Shown here: positions 40,826 through 49,814 of the stretch, in pieces | How positions within the stretch are numbered: position 1 is the first letter of the stretch | How the letters are laid out: every line of letters begins with the position of its first letter | Source of the DNA: a virus | Virus record (IMG/VR): IMGVR_UViG_3300050821_018287 | Span: 1-64,000 of that record | DNA: 64,000 nucleotides | Direction: 5' to 3' (one strand) | Position numbers and translations under genes: made by a program | The notes under the pieces: generated by a model | What the model was told of the DNA's origin: nothing | Seen by the model: only the letters and a program-made list of their open reading frames with translations | Databases searched by the model: none

Positions 40826-40855
40826 GAGTTTGGTCTCCGGGAGAGGGTGCGAGCT

Positions 40856-41278
40856 TCAGCGCTGATCCGACTGCTTATCACCTTCGGGCTTGACTTGGGA
40901 AGAGTCATCCCCATCCTCGCGCGCCTCTTCGTGGATGTCGTCGTGGCACTTGTCGCAGATGACGGCGATGTTGTTGGGGTCGTTGGAGTGGCCCTTCTTG
41001 GAGAGCCACTTCGACTTCACGATCCCGCCCTTGTGGTGGAGGGAGAGGTTTTCCCGCAGGCCGCAGCGCTTGCACCGGTACTCGTCCCGCCGGAACACCC
41101 CCAGGACGAGCGACGAGGGCAGCCCACCCTTCCCCTCGTTCGCCAGCGTCGCGCCGTGCTCCTCCGCCTCCGCGAGGAGCTTCTTGTACGCGCGCTGCTC
41201 CCCCGGGCCGTCTTCCTTCTCCTTCTTCTTCTCGGGCTTCTCGGTGGACTTCATCCACCGGTGGGTCAGCTCGCTCAC
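40856..41278 (-). CDS. HNH endonuclease
   Basis: The 140-residue protein has VFRRDEYRCKRCGLRENLSL then HHKGG, and DPNNIAVICDKCHDDIHEE, the zinc-stabilised HNH pattern (two CxxC pairs, His-His, Asn, His). Ends are highly charged. It may be a packaging-associated or homing nuclease. Confidence 0.75.
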   Translation of the reverse strand: MSELTHRWMKSTEKPEKKKEKEDGPGEQRAYKKLLAEAEEHGATLANEGKGGLPSSLVLGVFRRDEYRCKRCGLRENLSLHHKGGIVKSKWLSKKGHSNDPNNIAVICDKCHDDIHEEAREDGDDSSQVKPEGDKQSDQR

Positions 41279-41682
41279 GTACCCACCTTGTCCTGCGTCC
41301 CGTCCCAGACGAATTCCCCCTCAGCTCCGACGGGGAAATGGGCGTGGCACCCGACACAGAAGGTGGAGCCGTAAAACTGCGGATTTCGGGCGTACGTCTC
41401 GGCGATGGCCTGTCCCATCCGCGTCACCACCCCGCACTTCGTGTGGATGTAGCTGTTGCGCACGGGACGGACGAAACCCTTCGCGCGCTCCTCCTCGGAG
41501 AGGATGTAGTACGCCTCGTGCTGTCCGTCCGGGCGCGCGGGCGCGGGCACGCCCTTGTCCTCGAAGCCGGGGCGCGGAGGGAGCCCGTCCGTCGTCGCCC
41601 GACCGACGAGCCGCTGTCTCGCGTCTTCCGCCTTCCGTTTCGCGTCGTCTTCCACCATCCGCCTCCAGCGCTCGCGGCTCAC
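41275..41682 (-). CDS. Conserved phage protein with zinc-type Cys/His cluster
   Basis: The GTG at 41682 overlaps the previous stop. The 135-residue product has YYILSEEERAKGFVRPVRNS, HTKCGVVTRMGQAIAETYAR, NPQFYGSTFCVGCHAHFPV and a final EFVWDGTQDKVG, a composition I associate with a widespread phage family of unknown function. Cys/His spacing suggests a zinc ribbon. Confidence 0.6.
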   Translation of the reverse strand: MSRERWRRMVEDDAKRKAEDARQRLVGRATTDGLPPRPGFEDKGVPAPARPDGQHEAYYILSEEERAKGFVRPVRNSYIHTKCGVVTRMGQAIAETYARNPQFYGSTFCVGCHAHFPVGAEGEFVWDGTQDKVGT

Positions 41683-42083
41683 GCGAGTTGTGAATTGATG
41701 GGCACTTGCGACACGGGACTCATCTTCGGGGGCCCGCGATCGATGTCGACGAGAACCCAACTCGGTCCTTTCGCCGCCTGCTTTTCGGCGGTCACCTTGC
41801 ACCGGTCGCAGGCGTAGATGTTGGAGATCAACAGCATCTCCCCGTTGACGGTTTTCACCGTCGGGAGGAAGGGCCCATTGGGGTTCATCGCCATCAGCCG
41901 CGCCACCAGGCCCGGGTTCCTCTTCACCATCTCGTCGACCGGAGCGAAAGTCTTGATGCGGATGGCCGGGGGGCCTCCGCACCCGAGACACTTCCCGCCC
42001 GCGAAGGCAAGGCGCCGGTGCATCTCTTCGGGCGTCTCCTTCCCGTCAGCGAATTTCTTGATGTGGTGGACTTTCTGTTTCAC
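41679..42083 (-). CDS. Hypothetical protein with two CxxC pairs
   Basis: The GTG at 42083 overlaps the HAD-like gene stop. The 134-residue product has AGGKCLGCGGPPAIRIKTF and later YACDRCKVTAEKQA, which could form a four-Cys zinc site around a small beta domain. It is translationally coupled to both neighbours. Unknown role. Confidence 0.6.
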   Translation of the reverse strand: MKQKVHHIKKFADGKETPEEMHRRLAFAGGKCLGCGGPPAIRIKTFAPVDEMVKRNPGLVARLMAMNPNGPFLPTVKTVNGEMLLISNIYACDRCKVTAEKQAAKGPSWVLVDIDRGPPKMSPVSQVPINSQLA

Positions 42084-42541
42084 GCGCTGCCCCCTGTCGC
42101 CCCTAGGTATACCCGCTCGCCGAAAGCCCGTCCAATCTCCTCCCAGTTCATCGCCGTCGGGCCGCTTCCGCAGCGCAGCGCCTTGTCGTCGATGAAGAGA
42201 TCCAGGCCGCTCTTGTCTGCCGTAACGGCGGAGAAAACGCCCGGCACCTCCCGGTGTACGAAGTCGAGCATCTGGAGATAGCGGATGATGTGAAGCTCGT
42301 ACTCGTCGTCCTCCGGGTACCAGGGCTCGAAGTCGTCGCGCAGGGTGAGGGTGTAGGTGTTCTCCCCGGTGAGGAGCCGCTTCGAGGCGCGGGAGCTGAA
42401 GAGGACGAGCACGTGTCCCGCGGCGGCGAGCGACAGGAGGCCGTCCTTGGCGTCGGGGAGCCACTCCAGCGGAGTCGTCACGTCCTCGTAGGCCGTGTCC
42501 TGCCTGACGAGCGTCTTGTCGAAATCAACCCCGATCCGCAT
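42080..42541 (-). CDS. HAD-superfamily phosphatase-like protein
   Basis: The 153-residue protein begins with MRIGVDFDKTLVRQD, the HAD nucleophile motif D-x-D-x-T. It continues with HVLVLFSSRASKRLL (motif II Ser) and ends with SGLDLFIDDKALRCG (motif IV Asp-Asp). Small phage HAD enzymes often dephosphorylate nucleotides or polynucleotide 3' ends. It lacks a cap domain of size. Confidence 0.75.
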   Translation of the reverse strand: MRIGVDFDKTLVRQDTAYEDVTTPLEWLPDAKDGLLSLAAAGHVLVLFSSRASKRLLTGENTYTLTLRDDFEPWYPEDDEYELHIIRYLQMLDFVHREVPGVFSAVTADKSGLDLFIDDKALRCGSGPTAMNWEEIGRAFGERVYLGATGGSA

Positions 42542-42698
42542 TCGCCTTTTCCATCCGCTCCAGCTCGTGCCTCAGCCACTTCGAAACCGTCTCGGGATCC
42601 TTCCCCGTCTTCTCCTCCAGCGTCTTCAACGTCCGGTGCAGGGTACGAATGAGCGCGCCCCGGAGCCCGTAGAGCTGGACGAGCGATTCACCTTCCAC
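42525..42698 (-). CDS. Small helical protein (57 aa)
   Basis: A GTG at 42698 with upstream GGAGG opens 57 codons ending 17 nt inside the HAD-like gene. The product is amphipathic-helical (LYGLRGALIRTLHRTLKTLE, then KDPETVSKWLRHELERME). It fills the gap between two GTGA-coupled genes, which supports it. Function unknown. Confidence 0.5.
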   Translation of the reverse strand: MEGESLVQLYGLRGALIRTLHRTLKTLEEKTGKDPETVSKWLRHELERMEKANADRG

Positions 42699-42702
42699 CG
42701 AG

Positions 42703-43077
42703 CTACTGCCTCCGAACGATGGCCTTCACCCTCCACTTTACTTGAACCGTCGGAAAGCCGGGACTCGCGGTGTGGGCGGAGAGGCGCCAGTAGCTGGCGA
42801 GCGGATTGGGCCCAATCTCGAAGGAGCACTGGGAGAGCGGCGGCGCGGTGGCTGTCTGGGTCTTCCCAGTCACCGGATCCGAGTCGGGCGAAACCCCGTC
42901 CTCGCTCCGGTCCAGGATGACCGTCAGGGGATTCGCCGCGTCGAGGTTGACCACCGCAAAGAGGAGCCCGCCGGTGTGCGGCCAGCTCGTGAAAGGGAGG
43001 AGCGCCGTCAACACCGACACGCTCACCGGCGCGGAGAAGTCGATGAGGATGTCGGTGTCGCTGTAGGGGAGCGTCAC
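42703..43077 (-). CDS. Beta-rich structural-type protein
   Basis: The GTG at 43077 overlaps the previous stop. The 124-residue product is made of strands (ILIDFSAPVSVSVLTALL, GLLFAVVNLDAANPLTVIL, TVQVKWRVKAIVRRQ) like small tail or neck proteins. It is coupled to the basic protein gene at 43074. Confidence 0.6.
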   Translation of the reverse strand: MTLPYSDTDILIDFSAPVSVSVLTALLPFTSWPHTGGLLFAVVNLDAANPLTVILDRSEDGVSPDSDPVTGKTQTATAPPLSQCSFEIGPNPLASYWRLSAHTASPGFPTVQVKWRVKAIVRRQ

Positions 43078-43310
43078 GCGAGGAGCTTCCTCATCATCTC
43101 CCGGAAGCCCCAAGGCTCGGGCCGGTGGGCCTGGAAGAGGGCGCGCTGGACGCGCTGGAAGATGGCGGTGCGCCGCTGGTCCATGTCGTAGCGGCGCGGA
43201 CGGAAGCCTTTGCTGGTGGGCTTCTCGTCGAGGAGGGCCAGCTCATGGCGGATCTGCTCCTGGGCCTGCCGCAGGACAATCCCCAGGAGCGGCTTTCGGA
43301 TGAAGATCAC
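43074..43310 (-). CDS. Small basic helical protein
   Basis: The GTG at 43310 overlaps the upstream stop. The 78-residue, Arg/Gln-rich helical product (GIVLRQAQEQIRHELALLDE, then MDQRRTAIFQRVQRALFQA) has no recognised domain. Confidence 0.55.
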   Translation of the reverse strand: MIFIRKPLLGIVLRQAQEQIRHELALLDEKPTSKGFRPRRYDMDQRRTAIFQRVQRALFQAHRPEPWGFREMMRKLLA

Positions 43311-43582
43311 GGGGTGACTGTCGTCACCTTGAACTTCATTCCGGCGATGTCGCTCTTGAAATCCGTCTCCATGTACACACCGGTCACGACGCAGTACACC
43401 CACCCGTTGCCGGTGTTGAAGGCGAAGTTGACCACCGCACCGAGCAACACCTGATAGAGGACGGTGATTGCGCCTCCGGCCGCGGTGAAGATTGCCTCCG
43501 CCTCCGCCTTGGAGGTGGTGATGGTGCTGGCGTGGACCGAAAGCGAGAACAGCAACGCTGCAAGCAGGAAAAACCGTTTCAT
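43307..43582 (-). CDS. Secreted small protein
   Basis: The ATG at 43582 gives 91 residues with a typical Sec signal peptide (FFLLAALLFSLSVHAST, cleavage after VHA). The mature part is beta-rich with one Cys (NGWVYCVVTGVYMET). It belongs to a three-gene group of exported proteins (43307-46388). An envelope or virion role is possible. Confidence 0.6.
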   Translation of the reverse strand: MKRFFLLAALLFSLSVHASTITTSKAEAEAIFTAAGGAITVLYQVLLGAVVNFAFNTGNGWVYCVVTGVYMETDFKSDIAGMKFKVTTVTP

Positions 43583-43596
43583 TGAGAACCTCCAGT

Positions 43597-44055
43597 TTAC
43601 GGCGCGCAGTAGTAGCAGGCGGAGAGGTTGAAGGAGACGGAGGCGATCGCCGCGTTGCTCACGATCGTCGTCGCCAGGGCGTTGCTCACGGCCTTGATTG
43701 GGGTGGCCGGGATGCGCGAGTTGTTGGCGATGATTCCGGCGGTCGCGGTGACGGCCGACTGGAGCGCGAGCCCGTTCAGGTTGGTGGTGGTGGTGGTCGC
43801 GAGCCCCGCGGTCGGCGCGGCGGAGGTGGCCACGTCGGACCAGATCCCCGTGATGTAGGCGTACTGGCCGCCGGGGCAGATTGGGATGGTGATGGTCTGC
43901 TGGGTGGTGCCCTGCGCGTTGAGGCAGATCGCCGCGTCGTTGCGCGTGGACGACTGCGCCACGAGAGTCGCGCCCGGAGGGAGGATGTCGCCACGCGCGA
44001 GCATCGGCAGAGCGAGGAGGGAGATGAGGATCGCGTAACGCTTCCAGTTCTTCAT
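43597..44055 (-). CDS. Secreted Thr/Ala-rich protein
   Basis: The 152-residue product has a signal peptide (RYAILISLLALPMLARGD) and a mature beta-rich Thr/Ala/Gly part with Cys pairs (AAICLNAQGTTQQTITIPIC, and LSACYYC at the end). Similar in plan to the protein at 5808. Function unknown. Confidence 0.6.
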   Translation of the reverse strand: MKNWKRYAILISLLALPMLARGDILPPGATLVAQSSTRNDAAICLNAQGTTQQTITIPICPGGQYAYITGIWSDVATSAAPTAGLATTTTTNLNGLALQSAVTATAGIIANNSRIPATPIKAVSNALATTIVSNAAIASVSFNLSACYYCAP

Positions 44056-44066
44056 GTGCTTCTCCT

Positions 44067-46388
44067 TCAGGGTTGGCAGTTGGAGCGGCGGACAGCATTA
44101 CACCGCTGGAGCAGCGGATTCAAAGGCTGAAGGACGACGTTGGTTACGCCGCTCCACGGTAGGGAATTGGACGCCTGGCTCGGGAGGAACGGGTCCAAGC
44201 CCGTAGCCACGACGAGCCCGCCGCGCTGCGCGGATTGCGCCTGGGCCACTTGTCCCGGGGAGAGCGACGGCTGAGGAACGTTGTAGACGCCCGCCACTAG
44301 CGCCGGGTACGCCTGGGCTTGAAGCTCGATGGCTGCGGTCTGGAGGAATGTGTCGGAGCCGTTGGTGCCGATGGTGAGGGTACCGGAAGTTGTCGAGGCG
44401 ACGGTTGAGTGCGCCGTCCCGAAGGAGTTGCCGTTGCCGACGTCCTGAGAGGTGACGTCGAAGGTGGTGGTGGAGAGCGTCGTCCCCGGGAGGCCCACAC
44501 CGGTATTACCGTCCACGAAGGCTGCGATGACCCAGGAGCCGGCCTGGACGCTGAGCGCAGTCGAGTCCACCGGAAGCGCCGCCCCGGACACCCAACTGCG
44601 CCCGCCCTTCGCGCCGACGGTCTGGCTCGCGTTCGCGAAGGAGTAGATGCTGAACTCCCCGGAGAGCAGGACGGTGGCGGAGTTGGTGGCGGTGATGGTG
44701 TCGTTGATGAGGGTGCTGGCGGAGTACGCGGTCCAGACGGCCGCGCCCGCGGCGTTGGGAGACTCGATGTTCTCCACCTGCTTCGTCCAGGTCAGGCCCG
44801 CCGCGTCGGAGATGGTGACGGGGTAGACCGTCGTCCCAGCGGCGGCGAAAGTGACCGCCACCACCAATACTCGTCCCGCGCCTCCCGTCGAGAAGGCGGC
44901 GGAAGTGAGCGTCCGGGTGTTGACCCGGTTGAGCGTTGCGTTGACGGGAAAACCGGTATCAAGCGTCGGTGAGGGCGCAGTGCCCGAGGAGACGGGCCCA
45001 CCCACGATGAACGGCCCCATCCCCGCATTCGCCGTCACCGTCCCCGTCACCGAAGCCGTTCCGCCGTCGAGCGTCACCGCGTGTGGCTGGACGGGGATGG
45101 CCTGGGAGATGTGGTCAACATCCGTGGCCACGCGCCCGTCGAGCCCTTTTGGGAGCTTCGTGGAAGCGGAGAGCGCGGCGAGCTGATTCTGGACCGCGGC
45201 GAGCTGCGCCTGAAGCTGCGCCAGGCTCACCCCCGCGTCGAAGTCCTGCGTGGCCTGGACCGCGGGGAAGGAGTCTGACGACACGGTGACGCGCGGCACT
45301 CCCGCTCCGCTCGCTCCCGTCCCAGTAACCACAGGGTTTCCCCCGAATTGAGTGACGTTGGTGCTGGCGTTGGCGGGCGGTGACGTCGTGACGGTCCCGG
45401 AGACCGGGACGGGCTGCCCGCCGGAAACCCCCTGAATCGTCTCCACAGTCGTGGACGGGCTCCCAGCCGTGCCTTGGACCGCGGTCTGGTTGGCGGCGGT
45501 GGCCGCGCCGGTGGGCAGAGGAAGGGAGGACGCGGAGATTGGCTGAGTCGTCGTCCCCGTCGGGTCCACACGTACTGGGTGCGCCGCCGTCCCAAGCACA
45601 TTCGTCCCGTCGGTCACCTCGACCGGCCAGGAGTTGGCCGCGGTGTTGGGGGTGCCTTGGTTCGCCGTTACCGTCCCACTCACTGGCTGAGTCCCGGGGA
45701 AGTTGGACACCGAGACGGATCCGAGCGCATTCGAGCCGGCTGGGAGGGGTGAGTTGGGGCTGAGACCCACGACGAGCGCCGGATCCGCGGCTGCCGCGGC
45801 CGTGCTCGCCGCCTTCACTGCCACCGGCCCGTTGGTCCCGTCGGTGAGTTTCTGGGGCCAGGCATTCGCGAGGGTGTTGGGGGAGCCCTGGTTGTCCGTC
45901 ACGGTCCAGGAGCCACTCTGGGAGACGCTCCAGGGCGGAGTGCCCTGCTGGACTGTCCACGTCCCGGATTGCGTCACACTCCAGGCGCCTCCGCCCTGAA
46001 GGACGGTGAGCCGGCCGGAGGCGTCGATGGAGAGCTGATTCGTGCCGCCGGAGTCGAGGAGCTTGACGCTCCAGGTGCCCGACTGGAGTGACGCCACCGG
46101 GAGCGGGTTGGCAGCGGACACCCCCACGAGGTTCCCGCCGGAATTGAAGCCGGTGTAGTTGGCGTCAGCCGGCACTGCCGCGCCCGTTGCGCTGGAGGCG
46201 TTGTCTCCGCCACCCCCTCCACCGCCCGCGCTCGTCTTCAGCGTACCGTCCGCGGCGACCGAGGCGCACTGCGGGGGGCTCGCCGTCGCGTCGCAGATCT
46301 TCGTGAGCTGGATCTGCGGTTGCTGCGCGAGCGCGGCCAGGCCCAGGAGCAGACTAAGGGCGGCGAGACGTGAGGCGCAGCTCATCAT
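44067..46388 (-). CDS. Large fibre-like protein with N-terminal signal peptide
   Basis: The 773-residue product begins with a signal peptide (SRLAALSLLLGLAALAQQ). A long repeat region follows, with the elements GTWSV, SGTWTVQQGTPPWSVSQSG and SGTVTANQGTPNTAANSW, as in phage fibres that bind carbohydrates. A C-terminal jelly-roll-like part ends the protein. Fibres are normally assembled in the cytoplasm, so an export signal is unexpected. The start overlaps the preceding gene by 35 nt. Confidence 0.65.
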   Translation of the reverse strand: MMSCASRLAALSLLLGLAALAQQPQIQLTKICDATASPPQCASVAADGTLKTSAGGGGGGGDNASSATGAAVPADANYTGFNSGGNLVGVSAANPLPVASLQSGTWSVKLLDSGGTNQLSIDASGRLTVLQGGGAWSVTQSGTWTVQQGTPPWSVSQSGSWTVTDNQGSPNTLANAWPQKLTDGTNGPVAVKAASTAAAAADPALVVGLSPNSPLPAGSNALGSVSVSNFPGTQPVSGTVTANQGTPNTAANSWPVEVTDGTNVLGTAAHPVRVDPTGTTTQPISASSLPLPTGAATAANQTAVQGTAGSPSTTVETIQGVSGGQPVPVSGTVTTSPPANASTNVTQFGGNPVVTGTGASGAGVPRVTVSSDSFPAVQATQDFDAGVSLAQLQAQLAAVQNQLAALSASTKLPKGLDGRVATDVDHISQAIPVQPHAVTLDGGTASVTGTVTANAGMGPFIVGGPVSSGTAPSPTLDTGFPVNATLNRVNTRTLTSAAFSTGGAGRVLVVAVTFAAAGTTVYPVTISDAAGLTWTKQVENIESPNAAGAAVWTAYSASTLINDTITATNSATVLLSGEFSIYSFANASQTVGAKGGRSWVSGAALPVDSTALSVQAGSWVIAAFVDGNTGVGLPGTTLSTTTFDVTSQDVGNGNSFGTAHSTVASTTSGTLTIGTNGSDTFLQTAAIELQAQAYPALVAGVYNVPQPSLSPGQVAQAQSAQRGGLVVATGLDPFLPSQASNSLPWSGVTNVVLQPLNPLLQRCNAVRRSNCQP

Positions 46389-46602
46389 CCCGACTTTCGT
46401 ACCACGTCTGGAGAGCGTGCGCACGACGGTCCAACGGTACAACCTGCGTCTGTAGGAGATCCACATCCACCCTCAGCCGAGCATTCTCATCCCGCTTCGA
46501 CTGGATCTCCTCTTGACGCGCTGCGTCCCGCCCGAGGATGAAGCCGCCAAAGCCCGCGGCGCCGGCCAACGCGAAGGCCACCAGCACCCCCCAGCCATTC
46601 AT
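46354..46602 (-). CDS. Membrane-anchored coiled-coil protein (i-spanin-like)
   Basis: The ATG at 46602 overlaps the portal stop (ATGA). The 82-residue product has one transmembrane segment (VLVAFALAGAAGFGGFILG) followed by a periplasmic coiled coil (EEIQSKRDENARLRVDVDLL). That architecture is the one used by inner-membrane spanins, but no o-spanin is adjacent. Role uncertain. Confidence 0.55.
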   Translation of the reverse strand: MNGWGVLVAFALAGAAGFGGFILGRDAARQEEIQSKRDENARLRVDVDLLQTQVVPLDRRAHALQTWYESRDDELRLTSRRP

Positions 46603-48326
46603 TTCCAGTCCTTGTCCGAGATGGGTTTGTCGAAGGACATCCCGCCTCCGCCGCCCTTCCCACCACCTCCGCCGCCACCCTTGCCCCCGCCACCCATCAT
46701 CAGCGCGTCCATCTCCTCCTGGCGCTCTTTCGTCTCCTTCTTGATCCGCTCCAGGAGGCTCGACACATCCTCCACCCGGAAGAAGGGCGCGACAAACTTC
46801 GAGGCGTGCTCGTCGTCGATGAGTGCGCCGGCCTTGGCCTGGACCGCGGCGGTGACGGACTGAACCACGTCGGAGATGACCGGCTCGAAGTAGGGGGGCC
46901 ACTGGAGCTTCAGCTCGGCGTCGAGCGCGTTCGGCCCCATCACCAGCTCCTCCATCGTCGTCTTGTCCCCCTTCTTCACCGCCTTCTTCGGGAGGAGGAG
47001 GCCCTTGGACACGGAAGTCTCGTTGCCCTCCTCGTCCGTCTCCGTCTCCGGCTGGGCCAGCTTCGCCGCAGCTTTCAACATCATCCGCAGGAGCGGCTTG
47101 ACGCCCTTCTCGCCGTACTGCTCACGGAGGATGTCCGCCTTCGCCAGCATCGAGCTGAACACGCGGTCAATCTCCGTCGCGGTCCGGTTCGCCATCTGCG
47201 GGTGTTCCAGGACGCACTGTGCCACTTCGAGCGCGAAGGCGCGGAGCTTGTCCACCATCTCCAGCGCCGCCTTCGAGCCCGAGCCGGTCATCTCCATGTA
47301 CCCGGCCGAGCCGCCCACCGGCACCTTCAGGGTCCAAGAGCTGCCCTTCTTCACCTCGGGGAGATCCGCGTTGGTCTCCACCATCAGCGTCGGATCGCAG
47401 TTGGCCAGGGTGCCCTTGTGCGCCTGGGCGATGAGCTGATCCATCCCCTCCATGATCTCGAAGATGCCCTGGCAGTCGGGATCCCCGTCCACGTCATCCA
47501 CCACCGGGAGATTCTGGACCCACACCACGGGGCAGAAGCCCAGCCCGTGCGTCACCGCGTCCTCCACCTCCCAGTGGGGCTCCTCCTCGGTGACGATGGC
47601 GGGCTTGAAGAGGATGTCCTGCTGGTCGGTGATGATCCGCCGGTACCAGAATTTCACCTCAACGTAGAGCCCGGTCTTCGGGTCCTTGATCTCCCTGGGG
47701 TACTGGTAGCGCTTCTCGATGCCCTTGAGGGTGAGAGTCGTCCGGTCCGCCCACTCCGCGTGGGTCCAGCGCGCGTCGTGGATCTCGATGAGGGGCTTGC
47801 CGTCGATGAACTTGAAGCCAATGGCCACTGTCCCCTGGCCGCCGCCGAAAGCCCGCGCCTGGATCATCGCCGCCCAGAGCCGCGCCGCCTCCGCGAGCGC
47901 GCGCACGTACTCCTCCGTCTCGGGATCTCCCTCCACGCGGATTTGGGGGTGGTGGCGCTCGGAGAAGAGGAGGCCCGTGAAGCGGTCCACGATGACCTTG
48001 CACAGGTTGTACGGGGCGCTCGGCCGCCGAAACTTCAGAGGCATCGTCTGGGCCCCGGCGTCTACGAAGCCGGGTGGGATCTGCTGGCCGGTGGCGATGG
48101 CCTCGTGGTCCAGAGCGTCAGCGTGCTCCGAGCCGTCCCAGTTGAACTTGCAGGGCTCGTAGTGGGCGCACTTGTACCAGCTCCACAGCCAGTTCAAGAG
48201 CTGCTGGCGCGGCGTCATCCCGAGCCGGCGGATCTTCTCCATCGCGTCGTCAGGGATGATCTGCCCGCCGGTGCCGGCGATGACGGAGCGGCCTGCGTCG
48301 GCCTCGACGACGGTAGCGCTGGACAT
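46599..48326 (-). CDS. Portal protein
   Basis: The 575-residue protein lies between terminase and head morphogenesis genes and shows portal-like elements: RPSAPYNLCKVIVDRFTGLL, the wing/stem helices (GIFEIMEGMDQLIAQAHKG and ALEMVDKLRAFALEVAQCVL), and a Gly/Lys-rich C-terminal crown tail. It would form the dodecameric DNA channel. Confidence 0.8.
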   Translation of the reverse strand: MSSATVVEADAGRSVIAGTGGQIIPDDAMEKIRRLGMTPRQQLLNWLWSWYKCAHYEPCKFNWDGSEHADALDHEAIATGQQIPPGFVDAGAQTMPLKFRRPSAPYNLCKVIVDRFTGLLFSERHHPQIRVEGDPETEEYVRALAEAARLWAAMIQARAFGGGQGTVAIGFKFIDGKPLIEIHDARWTHAEWADRTTLTLKGIEKRYQYPREIKDPKTGLYVEVKFWYRRIITDQQDILFKPAIVTEEEPHWEVEDAVTHGLGFCPVVWVQNLPVVDDVDGDPDCQGIFEIMEGMDQLIAQAHKGTLANCDPTLMVETNADLPEVKKGSSWTLKVPVGGSAGYMEMTGSGSKAALEMVDKLRAFALEVAQCVLEHPQMANRTATEIDRVFSSMLAKADILREQYGEKGVKPLLRMMLKAAAKLAQPETETDEEGNETSVSKGLLLPKKAVKKGDKTTMEELVMGPNALDAELKLQWPPYFEPVISDVVQSVTAAVQAKAGALIDDEHASKFVAPFFRVEDVSSLLERIKKETKERQEEMDALMMGGGGKGGGGGGGKGGGGGMSFDKPISDKDWK

Positions 48327-48329
48327 TGG

Positions 48330-48653
48330 CTAGTGGCTCTCGCCCGAGGTGCTGGTGGAGATGATGTAGGTGCCGCCCGGCGCGAGGAACGGATTGGGCG
48401 CAGTGGCCGGCCCCGGAGGCACGATGCCGATCGGCGCGGCCCCCGGCAGCGCCGGCCCTGGGACGAAGCCGGGGATGCCCCACGGGATCGGCGCAGCACC
48501 AACCCCGCCAATCATCCAGTTGGCCGGGACATCCCCGATGAGAGCCGAGCGCGCGAGATCCGCCTTCAGCTCGGAAAGCTCCTCGCGCAGAGCTTTCACC
48601 TTCTTCTTCAGGGTGCGGTAGCGCTTGACCAACTTTCGGAGGAGCGGGATCAC
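48330..48653 (-). CDS. Hypothetical protein, basic helix and Pro/Gly-rich tail
   Basis: The 107-residue product has a very basic N-terminal coiled coil (RYRTLKKKVKALREELSELK) and a hydrophobic Pro/Gly/Ala-rich second half (PGFVPGPALPGAAPIG). It precedes the portal gene by 3 nt. No recognised family. Confidence 0.55.
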   Translation of the reverse strand: MIPLLRKLVKRYRTLKKKVKALREELSELKADLARSALIGDVPANWMIGGVGAAPIPWGIPGFVPGPALPGAAPIGIVPPGPATAPNPFLAPGGTYIISTSTSGESH

Positions 48654-48982
48654 GGCTCCAGCTTACCCCGCGGCGCGTCCGAAAACATCGCCGACGCTTC
48701 CGGCCGGCGCAAGCCCGGGAAGACGCGGGGCACGTACACCTCGCTCCCGCTCAACGTCTGGCCCGGGTTGAACTGCGTCTTCGTTTGCATCCGCAGGTTC
48801 AGCTTCCCGTGGAACAGGATGCGCAGCCGGTCCAGGAAGGACACCCTCACCTCGACTCGGGTGTGGATGGCGTTCGTCCACAGGACACCCCCGAGCGCCT
48901 CCGCGGCCAGCGACGCGCGGTTGTGCGGGGTGTCCGCCACCCCCGACAACCCACCGGCTTCCTCTTTCGGGAGAGCATTCAC
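48650..48982 (-). CDS. Hypothetical protein before portal
   Basis: A GTG at 48982 within GTGA gives 110 residues. The middle is amphipathic (TRVEVRVSFLDRLRILFHGK, LNLRMQTKTQF), and the end is Arg/Pro-rich. Coupled on both sides. Unknown. Confidence 0.55.
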   Translation of the reverse strand: MNALPKEEAGGLSGVADTPHNRASLAAEALGGVLWTNAIHTRVEVRVSFLDRLRILFHGKLNLRMQTKTQFNPGQTLSGSEVYVPRVFPGLRRPEASAMFSDAPRGKLEP

Positions 48983-49164
48983 CGATCCTTCTCCACTACG
49001 TCCTGAAGATGAGGATCCCCCATCGAGCCCTGGACGAGAGGCCCGTTGATCTTCCCCAGGACTTTGACGATCGTGTCCAGCACCCATTCCGTAAGGCGAC
49101 CAATACGCGTGTCTACCCGGACCTCGATGAACCAGCTCGCCACCGGCACCCGGACGACCCTCAC
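48979..49164 (-). CDS. Small hypothetical protein (61 aa)
   Basis: A GTG at 49164 overlaps the upstream stop. The short product has strands and a helix (RVDTRIGRLTEWVLDTIVKV) and no recognised motif. It is part of the coupled string between terminase and portal. Confidence 0.5.
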   Translation of the reverse strand: MRVVRVPVASWFIEVRVDTRIGRLTEWVLDTIVKVLGKINGPLVQGSMGDPHLQDVVEKDR

Positions 49165-49814
49165 GGCTGCCTCTTGTAGAAGGAGTCCCGCCAAGCCTCC
49201 GCGGCCTTCTTCCACGTCGGGTCCGCGTTGTCCCAGCTTCCCCCGTGAGCGTTGGAGAGAAGCCCCCAAGCCACGTCCAGCGCGTGCTGATCCGGCGCGG
49301 GTGTCCGCGCCACCGCCCGGTCGCCAAGCCGATCCGCCTCAACGGCGAAACCGAGCGCCTTGCCGATGGCCTCGATGTTCCGGAGCGTCGTCGCCGTGTC
49401 CAGGCCCTTTCCCTTCGAGATGGCCACGGCGCCAGCGGCGAGGATGTCCTGGGCCGCCTTGAGCAGGCCCGCCGCCACCAGCTTCGCCAGGGCTGCCTGC
49501 TGCGTCTCCAGCCCCGCCAGCATCTTCGCCTGAAGCTCGGGGCTCAGCTCAGTCCCCGCTTGCGACGTCGGGCTCGGCTGGGCGGGGTGGACTGGGCTCA
49601 CCTCCGCCTCCGGGTGCTCCGGGCAGCTCTCCCCGGACGACAGCTTCCGGCCGCAGTGCTTGCAGTACCGCGCCGTCACCGCCTCCGGCCCCGTCGGCGT
49701 TCCCCCGTACAGGGACGTCGGATCCCCCGTCACCCGGCGGTCCGGCATGCTCGCCTCCACTTTCTTTCGCTTCGCGTCGTCCGCCAGCGCCCTCTCCAGC
49801 TCCGTGCCTTCCAT
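49161..49814 (-). CDS. Zinc-ribbon protein near terminase
   Basis: GGAGGAG lies 4 nt before the ATG at 49814. The 217-residue product has an N-terminal helix, a zinc ribbon-like YCKHCGRKLSSGESCPEH, then long Ala-rich helices (GLLKAAQDILAAGAVAIS) and a Trp-containing C-terminus. DNA-binding or packaging-related roles fit location, without proof. Confidence 0.6.
   Translation of the reverse strand: MEGTELERALADDAKRKKVEASMPDRRVTGDPTSLYGGTPTGPEAVTARYCKHCGRKLSSGESCPEHPEAEVSPVHPAQPSPTSQAGTELSPELQAKMLAGLETQQAALAKLVAAGLLKAAQDILAAGAVAISKGKGLDTATTLRNIEAIGKALGFAVEADRLGDRAVARTPAPDQHALDVAWGLLSNAHGGSWDNADPTWKKAAEAWRDSFYKRQP

Noticed and set aside
46806-49049. Rightward open frame of 747 codons opposite the portal gene
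   Set aside because: Antisense shadow of the portal and adjacent genes; no domain or SD.
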